From assembly GCA_964345075.1 (NCBI GenBank), contig CAYFPS010000049.1, positions 1 to 7,139 of the forward strand: a stretch of DNA of 7,139 nucleotides. The letters are read 5' to 3'. Below the pieces are notes generated by a model. That model was not told the origin of the DNA, did not search any database, and worked only from the letters and a program-made list of their open reading frames with translations. This stretch comes from CAYFPS01 sp964345075. Lineage in GTDB: Bacteria > CAIWAD01. The stretch's first letter is position 1. Each line of letters starts with the position of its first letter. Made by a program: the position numbers and the translations under genes. Shown here piece after piece: positions 1-6,308 of the stretch.

Positions 1-443
1 CTCAAGGCTGCAATTGGAATTGAACCTCCCCCTGAGAAAGGATCTACAACAAGGGGTGCGTCCCCTTCATGCGCTGCAGCAACAAGCCCACGGCTAATTC
101 GTAAACAAGTGTCGTCTGAAGCTGCTGCCCAGCCAGAAATGTCGCCAATAAACTTTAGCAAGGTGGCGCGGAGAGCCTTGTCGCCATTAGTGTTACCGCC
201 AATCAAACTCAGTAGATCGCGCGCCTTGCTTTTAAATGCTTCTGGACAATTGGCATCACAGGGATCAGGAAGCAATAAGGCCATAAGCATCGCTCTTGAG
301 GAAGCGAGTGGTCGTGCGGCTGGCCAGATGTGGACTTTTGGGATGTGGCCTCGTCGCGATTCTTTTTCCTTTGCGGCGTGCTTGCTTACTTCGGCAATGG
401 GAAAGTCAACCTCGGCAAGGCGCTTGCAGGCTTTCGGGATCAT
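1..443 (-). CDS. drmMI: DISARM class 1 adenine-specific DNA methyltransferase DrmMI, DUF1156 family (N-terminal part, runs off window)
   Basis: I translated the minus strand by hand. The frame is open from an ATG at 443-441 to the window edge (147 codons). The N-terminus matches the DUF1156 pattern of COG1743 methyltransferases: RLAEVDFPIAEVSKHAAKEK at residues 8-27, RPLASSRAM at 44-52 and LLLPDPCD at 56-63. A SAM-binding motif I, VVDPFSGGGSIP, lies at 132-143. Family members are usually about 900-1000 residues, so most of the protein, including the catalytic NPPY-type motif, is outside the window. GGAG at 452-449 sits five bases before the ATG. The gene starts 27 bases after the drmD stop on the same strand, so the two are probably cotranscribed. 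In DISARM this enzyme modifies host DNA to mark it as self. Other defence systems (for example some BREX types) also use DUF1156 methylases; the DrmD neighbour is what favours drmMI. Confidence 0.85.
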   Translation of the reverse strand, partial: MIPKACKRLAEVDFPIAEVSKHAAKEKESRRGHIPKVHIWPAARPLASSRAMLMALLLPDPCDANCPEAFKSKARDLLSLIGGNTNGDKALRATLLKFIGDISGWAAASDDTCLRISRGLVAAAHEGDAPLVVDPFSGGGSIPIAAL

Positions 444-448
444 GGGTT

Positions 449-452
449 CTCC
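449..452 (-). promoter_or_regulatory. Ribosome binding site of drmMI
   Basis: The minus strand reads TTTGGAGAACCC directly before the ATG at 443. GGAG with a five-base spacer is well placed and fixes the drmMI start, in agreement with the conserved DUF1156 N-terminus. Confidence 0.6.
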
Positions 453-470
453 AAAGTGTGACGCAGCTGC

Positions 471-3400
471 TTAGTTCCCATAAGGCATTCCCGGCGTATC
501 GCGGACCTGCATGGGCTGGGTCATGGCGTCAACTTTCAAGTAGTAGTGCTGCACCTTTGTGACTTCGTTCCATTCGTGCTGGGCCGGATCGAGAATCGGC
601 TCCTGGAGCACGGGTGCATCACCGCAGTTGGTCACAATGTACAACCAGTAACAGTCACGACGGTCCTCGGCAACACGTCGTTCATTGGGAGTCAGGAGGA
701 TCGTACCCGACTTTGCGGACAATCCCTTGACCTCAATCAATCGCATTTCGCCGGATCTGGGATCCAGGCTGGTGATGTCATAGCCCAGGTTCTTCGCACT
801 GACGTCTTCAACCTGGCATCCTCTCGCCTGCTCGTGATCCATCACCACCTTCATGGCAATGGCTTCTGTTTCCAGGTTCTGGCGCAAGTGCGCGACTTCG
901 CTGGAGCCTCGATCCGGATGCGGCAGGACAAGGGCACTGGTCAGGCGCTCGACTCCCTGCAGGGATAGGGCGCGCTGCCTGCGCAGATCTTCGCGCCGCT
1001 GCTCGCGACGCCCAAGCAGTTCCGCATGACGGCTTTCCGCCTGTGCAAACCGCCCTTCTGCGCCCTGTTTCCCCGCTTCGACATCCACTGCCGCGCGGCC
1101 AAGATCATCGTCCGCTCGCTGCAACAGCTCCGTCAGGGACAGTTCCACATGGGCGGCAATCCGGTCGACTTCTTCGACACGTTCCTGGCGGTTCTTGTCA
1201 AGGAAAGGACCAAAGACCTGCTCCTGGAGCCAGTCAAGCGGCTCGGCAGCAGTGGCGATCTCCGGAAGGGATTCAGGCAAGGGAGCGGGGGCGAAGTTGC
1301 CCAATGCACTGGCCTCGCGTAGCTGTGGATTTCCATCAATGGTATTCTCCACGGCAAACATGCCTTCGTGGACAACTTGGCCAATACCATCCACCACGCG
1401 AGCCCGATAGAAATCGATGCGGGCTGGTGTTTCATGGGCAATGGAATAGAAGCAGGCACCGTCAGCAAAGGAATCTTCGGCGCGTGCACGTGTGTGACGG
1501 CGAACGGACTCAAACAGGGGATGCCCAGGCGTCACCCATTCCAGGTTGTGGCGCTCGGCAGTGTCTCGATCCGTTGAACAGCGGGGGTAGCGACTGGCAA
1601 GTGCGGGTAGTTTCCAGTCACCCTCGCGCTCGTAACGGCGCAGCAGCGCAGGTGTGCGTTCCGGCTCGAAGGTATGCGGCAGATCGCCCACACGCTTCAG
1701 ACGAATCGGGACGTAGGTCGCCGCCTCCAGCATGAAGCGGGCGATGCTTTCAGGAACAAGACGACGCTCCTTGGCGCGTGCACGACGCTCAATCAACATC
1801 TCCAGATTCAGCTTCTTGGCCGCCAAGCCCTCCAAAGCATTCTGGCAGATGTTGCGGAAGCGATCTTCATCGACGTCATTGAGCAGCCGTTCTTCAAGAT
1901 CCGCATCACCAAGCTTGCCCGCGTAGTAGTCACGCAGCACACGCTCGACGTGTGACGAAGGCAGGATCTCTCCCACAACATTGAAGACGGCATCGTCATC
2001 CAGTGCATCACGGATTTCCTGGAGCTTGTCCAGCAGGCGCTGCAGCACACGGCCTTCAATGGTGTTGGTCGCCACGAAGTTGAAGATCAAGCAGTCCTTC
2101 AGCTGGCCGTAGCGATGAATACGGCCCATCCGCTGCTCCAGACGGTTCGGGTTCCAAGGGATGTCGTAGTTGAAGAGAATGTTGCAGCACTGCAGGTTGA
2201 TGCCCTCGCCTGCCGCTTCCGTAGCGACCAGAATCTGGATCTCGCCGTCGCGGAATTGCTGCTCCGTGAAAATGCGGGTCCCAGGCTCATCACGTGATCC
2301 AGGCTTCATTCCGCCATGGATCACGCCAACCCGAAATCCCCATGCTTCCAGCTTTTCGACCAGGTAGTCCAGTGTGTCCTTGAACTCGGTAAACAGCAGC
2401 AGACGACGGTCCTTGTGATCGTAGAAGCCTTCGCTTCGCAGCAGTGCTTCCAACTTGCCCAGCTTGGCCTCGGCCCCACTTGCCTCAACCGCCTTGGCCT
2501 GCTCGGCGAAAACCCGAAGTTCATCGATTTCCGCTTGAATGCTTTCTGCGTTTCCTGCCAGGGTAACCGCTTCCAGCATTCGTTCGAAACGCTCCCGATC
2601 TCCCTCTTCCATTTCTTCCAGTTCTTCCCAGTCGGGCAGATTCGGTGGCGCTGCCAGAACCATTTCCTGGGCCTGCGATAGCCCACGCTCCAGCCGATTG
2701 GCGCGGTTTTCCAAACTACGTCTCATAGCACGGGTACTGGAGGCAAGACGGCGCTGATACAGGGCCATCAGGAAGCCAACAGCTCGGGCGCTCTGCCGCT
2801 TGACGAAGCGCGTGATCTCGCGGTAGAGTTCGAACTCGTCGCCTTCAATCGGAAAGTCCACGGTGTGAGGAATGCGCTTGGTGAAGAGCTTGCGTGCTTC
2901 CCATGTGCCGTCTTCGTTACGGTCTGGGAAGTAGACCATCGCCTCCTTCGTGCGCCGAAGATAGAAGGGCGCACGTTGTTGGGTCATGGCTTGCCGAATC
3001 GACCGCACATCCGCGTATACATCGCGATCCAGCAACTGGAGGAAAAGGGTGAAGTTCTCCGGATCGCCACGATGGGGTGTGGCAGTCATGAGGAGGAAAT
3101 GATCGGACGTGTCGCGCAGCAGTTCACCCAGCTTGTAGCGCAGGCTTTTGTGTGATTCATCGCGGGCCGACATGCGGTGGGCTTCGTCGACAATCACCAG
3201 ATCCCAGTGGACTTGCCGTAGGCCGGGTAGGATCTCGTCGCGCTTGGCCAGGTCGAGAGAGGTGATCACCTTCTTCTGCTTGATCCATTGGTTGACACCG
3301 AATTGATCGCGCAGGTCGCCGCCCTTCATCACCAGGAATTCTTCGTCGAACTTTTCCTTCAATTCGCGCTGCCACTGGAAGGCAAGGTTGGCCGGGGCAA

Positions 3401-3869
3401 CCACCAGGATGCGCTCCGCAAGCCCACGAAGTTGCAGTTCCCGTATCAGCAGGCCTGCCATGATGGTCTTGCCCGCGCCCGCATCATCGGCCAGGAGGAA
3501 GCGCACCCGTGCGAGCTTCAGCAGATGGTCGTATACGGCCTCAAGCTGGTGAGGAAGCGGATCTACGCGGGAAATAGACAAGCCGAAGTAAGGATCAAAC
3601 TCCCAGGCGATGCCAAGCGCGTAGGCCTGCAGCCCAAGGCGCAGCAACTTGCCATCACCCGAGTAGGCGAAGCCAGGTTCCTGGATTGTCAGGGTTTGAA
3701 GATCTTCCTGGGTCAAAGTGACTTTGCGAAAACGCTCGGACTTCAAGCCAACCAGACCAACCGACCATGCGCCCCCGACAGCCTGGCGAACCGTTTCCAC
3801 GCGCATGGATTCATCGAACAATGGACCGCTAAGGATCTGGCCTTCCTGAAGATGCTGCGAGTTGTTCAT
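471..3869 (-). CDS. drmD: DISARM class 1 SNF2-family helicase DrmD with C-terminal DUF3883 domain
   Basis: This is a large superfamily 2 helicase/translocase of the SNF2/RapA type, 1132 residues from the ATG at 3869. Visible motifs are the Q-like LPHQLEAVY (about 105-113), motif I DDAGAGKT (128-135), Ia VVAPANLAFQWQREL (about 156-170), II VDEAH (227-231), III TATP (262-265), IV LLLFTEF (490-496), V LVATEAAGEGINLQ (547-560) and VI EQRMGRIHRYGQ (578-589). An acidic helical insert at about 370-480 separates the two RecA lobes. A charged coiled-coil-like stretch (about 890-970) precedes a DUF3883 domain (about 1000-1111) with GYD and IEVKG. This architecture beside a DUF1156 methylase is typical of DrmD of class 1 DISARM. 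The frame stays open to a TTG at 4016, but the first 49 codons look unlike the family and cover a candidate promoter, so I prefer MNNSQHLQEGQIL as the start. Its Shine-Dalgarno (GGA) is weak, leaving the start uncertain. ATP hydrolysis and DNA translocation are inferred from the family. Confidence 0.85.
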   Translation of the reverse strand: MNNSQHLQEGQILSGPLFDESMRVETVRQAVGGAWSVGLVGLKSERFRKVTLTQEDLQTLTIQEPGFAYSGDGKLLRLGLQAYALGIAWEFDPYFGLSISRVDPLPHQLEAVYDHLLKLARVRFLLADDAGAGKTIMAGLLIRELQLRGLAERILVVAPANLAFQWQRELKEKFDEEFLVMKGGDLRDQFGVNQWIKQKKVITSLDLAKRDEILPGLRQVHWDLVIVDEAHRMSARDESHKSLRYKLGELLRDTSDHFLLMTATPHRGDPENFTLFLQLLDRDVYADVRSIRQAMTQQRAPFYLRRTKEAMVYFPDRNEDGTWEARKLFTKRIPHTVDFPIEGDEFELYREITRFVKRQSARAVGFLMALYQRRLASSTRAMRRSLENRANRLERGLSQAQEMVLAAPPNLPDWEELEEMEEGDRERFERMLEAVTLAGNAESIQAEIDELRVFAEQAKAVEASGAEAKLGKLEALLRSEGFYDHKDRRLLLFTEFKDTLDYLVEKLEAWGFRVGVIHGGMKPGSRDEPGTRIFTEQQFRDGEIQILVATEAAGEGINLQCCNILFNYDIPWNPNRLEQRMGRIHRYGQLKDCLIFNFVATNTIEGRVLQRLLDKLQEIRDALDDDAVFNVVGEILPSSHVERVLRDYYAGKLGDADLEERLLNDVDEDRFRNICQNALEGLAAKKLNLEMLIERRARAKERRLVPESIARFMLEAATYVPIRLKRVGDLPHTFEPERTPALLRRYEREGDWKLPALASRYPRCSTDRDTAERHNLEWVTPGHPLFESVRRHTRARAEDSFADGACFYSIAHETPARIDFYRARVVDGIGQVVHEGMFAVENTIDGNPQLREASALGNFAPAPLPESLPEIATAAEPLDWLQEQVFGPFLDKNRQERVEEVDRIAAHVELSLTELLQRADDDLGRAAVDVEAGKQGAEGRFAQAESRHAELLGRREQRREDLRRQRALSLQGVERLTSALVLPHPDRGSSEVAHLRQNLETEAIAMKVVMDHEQARGCQVEDVSAKNLGYDITSLDPRSGEMRLIEVKGLSAKSGTILLTPNERRVAEDRRDCYWLYIVTNCGDAPVLQEPILDPAQHEWNEVTKVQHYYLKVDAMTQPMQVRDTPGMPYGN

Positions 3870-3966
3870 TGCGGTGGATCCAAGCTGACAGGAACAAGAC
3901 CAGGCTGCCATGGACAACAGGTCTGATTCCCATTGGTTGCTTTGGGCAGGTGTATTGCAGCCCAAG

Positions 3967-4000
3967 ATTATAGTATACGGCATTCCAAGATCGTTCTCCA
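3967..4000 (-). promoter_or_regulatory. Candidate sigma70-type promoter for drmD-drmMI
   Basis: On the minus strand TGGAGA (4000-3995; 4 of 6 against TTGACA) is followed 17 bases later by TATACT (3977-3972). This overlaps a perfect TATAAT (3972-3967). Transcription would start near 3960, leaving a leader of about 90 bases before the preferred drmD ATG at 3869. This suggests drmD-drmMI can be transcribed separately from the upstream phosphoesterase-ATPase operon. The call rests on pattern only; TATAAT itself has no good -35 at the normal distance. Confidence 0.4.
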
Positions 4001-4010
4001 CGGAGGAACG
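3992..4010. repeat. Small inverted repeat overlapping the putative drmD -35 region
   Basis: CGTTC (3992-3996) pairs with GAACG (4006-4010), extended by TC/GA inside, giving about seven base pairs with one unpaired base and a four-base loop. There is no T-run after it on either strand, so it is not a typical intrinsic terminator. Its overlap with the candidate -35 element would suit an operator, but a short palindrome can occur by chance. Confidence 0.3.
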
Positions 4011-4020
4011 CTGCAAGGGA

Positions 4021-4230
4021 TCAAGAAATGTGCCCTGATTGGATCACATCATTCATCACAATCCGCAGCTTCCCCACTTCCATGTCCTGGTGGAAGTGGC
4101 CACAGTACCAGCTGTCGTACGTCAGCAGATCATGGAAGCGGTTCAGCATCCTGCAAGTAGGATCCTTCTTCTTCAGCGGATCCACCCATTCCAGAAGTTG
4201 TAAGTAGTGTAGTGGCGCGGTGTGTGACAA
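4021..4230 (-). pseudogene. Truncated metallophosphoesterase remnant (C-terminal third only)
   Basis: This frame of 69 codons aligns with residues about 168-230 of the intact phosphoesterase encoded at 6309-7055. By hand count, 34 of 63 positions are identical. It keeps motif IV (SHTAP), LNRFHD and motif V (GHFHQD), but lacks motifs I-III, which bind most of the metal centre, so it cannot be an active phosphoesterase alone. Its only possible start is a TTG at 4230. The similarity begins within two codons of the TAG stop of the preceding small gene and in the same frame, which marks a recombination junction. At 54% identity this is not a recent copy of the intact gene; it is more likely a diverged paralogue that lost its 5' two-thirds. 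Expression as a short peptide cannot be ruled out. Confidence 0.75.
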
Positions 4231-4236
4231 TCTGAT

Positions 4237-4458
4237 CTACTTCGCCTTCTTCTTCCTCACTGGCTTGAACATGACATTGTTGTAACGCCCTTCAATGCCC
4301 TCCAGACGAATGAATGTCACCCAGCCACCCTCATCGACAACTTCCGCAATTGTATACTTCTCGCCTGCAACAAGCTTTCCTCGGGGATCATCGCCGTGCC
4401 CCCATTCAGCTTGAACCTTGTCGTAGCCGTTGAACTTGACCTTGTCACCAACCCGCAT
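4237..4458 (-). CDS. Small SH3/KOW-like protein, function unknown
   Basis: A 73-residue protein. It opens with MRVGDKVKF and contains LVAGEKYTIAEVVDEGGWV (residues 29-47), followed by FIRLEGIEG and FKPV. This layout (VGDKV, then KGxxYTI, then a closing F-KPV strand) resembles small SH3-like barrel proteins common in phages and mobile elements. The tail RKKKAK is basic, consistent with nucleic-acid binding, though that is inference. The start is set by AAGGAGG (4470-4464) five bases before the ATG. A longer frame reaches a GTG at 4548 overlapping the ATPase stop, but those extra 30 residues do not look like part of the fold. The gene lies 86 bases after the MCM-like ATPase and may be cotranscribed. 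The TAG stop is followed in the same frame by the phosphoesterase remnant. No specific function can be assigned. Confidence 0.7.
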   Translation of the reverse strand: MRVGDKVKFNGYDKVQAEWGHGDDPRGKLVAGEKYTIAEVVDEGGWVTFIRLEGIEGRYNNVMFKPVRKKKAK

Positions 4459-4463
4459 CACTA

Positions 4464-4470
4464 CCTCCTT
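4464..4470 (-). promoter_or_regulatory. Strong Shine-Dalgarno of the small SH3-like gene
   Basis: AAGGAGG on the minus strand, five bases upstream of the ATG at 4458, is close to the ideal anti-16S complement. It decides the start in favour of the 73-residue form. Confidence 0.75.
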
Positions 4471-4493
4471 GGTGCTTTGTCCTATTCCCCGTG

Positions 4494-4532
4494 GGCCTGG
4501 TTCGAAATGCGCTTGACAAACTTGAACCGGCC
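4494..4532. repeat. Inverted repeat / potential leader hairpin before the small gene
   Basis: GGCCTGGTTC (4494-4503) and GAACCGGCC (4524-4532) are complementary over nine base pairs with one bulged base, around a 20-base loop. The structure lies between the ATPase stop and the small gene's ribosome binding site. It has no following T-run on the minus strand, so it is not a standard terminator. It could be an mRNA processing or attenuation structure, or a protein-binding palindrome. Confidence 0.4.
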
Positions 4533-4544
4533 TGCGGAGATGTC

Positions 4545-6296
4545 TCACAGTGAGTACCTATTCCTGCCAATGCCTCTCGCACTCAGCGCGCGAAGATCAC
4601 GATTCACGGTGCGAACATCTACTGCGCAGCCAGCCTTTTGCAGAGCAGTATGCACGTCCCTGGTAGTGAACTCCTTGTCGTTGAACTCGCGTCGTATCCA
4701 TTTCAGGCGATCACTTGTGCATGACAAATCCAGCGTACGTGTGTCTGGCTTCTCCATCGATTGGATCAGATTCTTGATGAAGGCGACCTTCGACGTCAAG
4801 ATGGGAAGCACCGCATTGAGATCCTCGTCGACAACATGCAGCCGCCCCTGCAGGCGTGCATGTGCAGTAACCAGTTTGCTGGCAGAATCGGATTGCCGTC
4901 TCAGGAAATCACTTAGAATTGGGTGCTCAATCTTGGCGATCAGCTTTTCAATCGCTTCGTGAATCTTTGTATTCATCTCTGCCTGGATCACCACGCTCTC
5001 GTGCTGGTCTGCCAGGTAGGCAATCGCCACTTTCATGTTGCGAAGCTCGAGGGACCGAAGCTCATCCGGACGAACAGCTTCGTCATTCACAATGACATCA
5101 TGCTTCGCCTTTTCCTTGTCCACTTCACGCTGCCTGGCTGGGTCGCGCTTGATCTCGAGGATGAAATCAAACCGGCTCAGGGTGTGCAGCTTCATCCCGA
5201 TGTCATCGAGTTCCGATGCAGGCGCTTTGCCAGGGTTCAGATCCGATTGGCGGTTGAGGTCGAGGTGGACGGCGGTTCGTGCTCGCTGCTTGGATTGTGC
5301 AGCATCTCCGGCAAGCAACACACCCTCTTGCATCACATGAGAAAGAACCTGGAGGACGCCCTGTTTGTCCTTGACACCATGAAAATCCTGGATGATGAAC
5401 ACGCCGCCGTCCGCTGCCGGGATCAAGCCAGGCTGCGACACAAAGCCTTCCTTCGTTCGGGTCGTTGCTGAGTGAATTCCTGCAATGCTCAGTTTCTCGG
5501 ATTGTGCTTCGCTTGAGACCGGCTGAAGCAGCTTGGCGGCGGAAGCGAGCAGACTCTTGCCGATTCCTGGAGATCCGATGATCAAGGAGTGCACTCGACC
5601 AGCATTCCCACCCACGTTCCCGAAGGCCAGCGATTGCAGAATGGCAGCATCTAGCCCCAGTTTAAGTTCCGGGAATCTGTCAATTCCTACGATCGCAAGC
5701 TGTTCGACCAGCCATTCCCTGACGAAGGACAACCGGTTTGGATGGGATTCCAGCATGGCTTCAGCCTCGGCAATCTCCTCGGCAGTGGCTTGAATCCGCT
5801 GCAGGACCGTGTCGACCTCCTGCAGTTCGTGAACATGCATGGCGGGCTGCAAACACCACTGCTTGCTACGCTTGATGGGAATCGTCGCGGGAAAGCCGCG
5901 CACTTCCAGCAGACAGCCAGTTTCCAGGGAGCGCTTTAGTAAGTGGAAGTCGTCGTTGGCCGGTATGGGAATGCAGGGGAGATGACACTGTCCATGTGCA
6001 TCCAGCTCAACATCCACGATGCTTATTCCAGACGATGCCAGGTATTCGGGGATGTAGGGGTGTGAGATCTGCTTGACGCGGGCGCAGAATCGAACCGATT
6101 GGTACGGTTGCCCATGAAATGGGTTCGCAGTGTGCGGAAGGAAGTCGACATCGCCCCATGCCTGCCGCAGCGGAAACAGGGAATCGACCTTTTTCAGGTA
6201 CATGGCCATGTGGACCTGAAAGCGCGTTCCAGACGCCTTGTAGCTGTTCTCCACAATCTGGCGGAGGAGGAGATCCAATGAAGGAGCAGTTTTCAT
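4545..6296 (-). CDS. MCM-like AAA+ ATPase (putative DNA helicase/translocase)
   Basis: A 583-residue protein. The N-terminal half (about 60-160) has beta-rich segments (YQSVRFCARVKQI, CLLEVRGFPATIPI) compatible with the OB-fold of MCM proteins. I see no clear zinc-binding cysteine set. The AAA+ core carries Walker A GSPGIGKS (241-248), a Walker B-position segment GVFIIQDF (298-305), a sensor-1-like asparagine in HLDLNRQSDLNP (344-355) and the MCM-type arginine-finger motif LSRFDFIL (373-380). The C-terminus (about 528-583) looks like a winged helix, with FTTRDVHTALQKAG and RTVNRDLRAL. Canonical MCM Walker B reads IDEF; here the same place reads IQDF, so both acidic positions are changed. The start ATG lies 12 bases after the phosphoesterase stop, with only a weak ribosome site, suggesting translational coupling. 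Bacterial MCM homologues are mostly found on mobile elements. A role in DNA unwinding or sensing is inferred; it could instead be a non-hydrolysing regulator. Confidence 0.65.
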   Translation of the reverse strand: MKTAPSLDLLLRQIVENSYKASGTRFQVHMAMYLKKVDSLFPLRQAWGDVDFLPHTANPFHGQPYQSVRFCARVKQISHPYIPEYLASSGISIVDVELDAHGQCHLPCIPIPANDDFHLLKRSLETGCLLEVRGFPATIPIKRSKQWCLQPAMHVHELQEVDTVLQRIQATAEEIAEAEAMLESHPNRLSFVREWLVEQLAIVGIDRFPELKLGLDAAILQSLAFGNVGGNAGRVHSLIIGSPGIGKSLLASAAKLLQPVSSEAQSEKLSIAGIHSATTRTKEGFVSQPGLIPAADGGVFIIQDFHGVKDKQGVLQVLSHVMQEGVLLAGDAAQSKQRARTAVHLDLNRQSDLNPGKAPASELDDIGMKLHTLSRFDFILEIKRDPARQREVDKEKAKHDVIVNDEAVRPDELRSLELRNMKVAIAYLADQHESVVIQAEMNTKIHEAIEKLIAKIEHPILSDFLRRQSDSASKLVTAHARLQGRLHVVDEDLNAVLPILTSKVAFIKNLIQSMEKPDTRTLDLSCTSDRLKWIRREFNDKEFTTRDVHTALQKAGCAVDVRTVNRDLRALSARGIGRNRYSL

Positions 6297-6308
6297 GATT
6301 GTCAGAAC

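Noticed and set aside
109..474. Plus-strand frame of 121 codons at the window start
   Set aside because: The minus strand here encodes the conserved DUF1156 N-terminus and SAM-binding motif, so the plus frame is a shadow.
1043..1735. Long plus-strand open frames opposite drmD (also at 3288-3926 and 2316-2681)
   Set aside because: They lie antisense to clearly recognisable helicase motifs, show no domain-like sequence, and lack convincing ribosome sites, so they are shadows of the minus-strand coding bias.
478..3988. GGAATGCC present both near the drmD 3' end and in its upstream region
   Set aside because: Only eight bases are shared and the flanks differ, which is expected by chance; it does not support an attachment site or duplication.
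4459..4548. 30-residue N-terminal extension of the small SH3-like protein from a GTG at 4548
   Set aside because: An almost perfect Shine-Dalgarno directly before the ATG at 4458 and the fold beginning at MRVGDKV favour the short form. The extension also spans the inverted repeat.
4923..5471. Plus-strand frame of 182 codons opposite the MCM-like ATPase
   Set aside because: The minus strand carries Walker A and the SRFD motif in a single uninterrupted frame; the plus-strand translation shows no recognisable motif.
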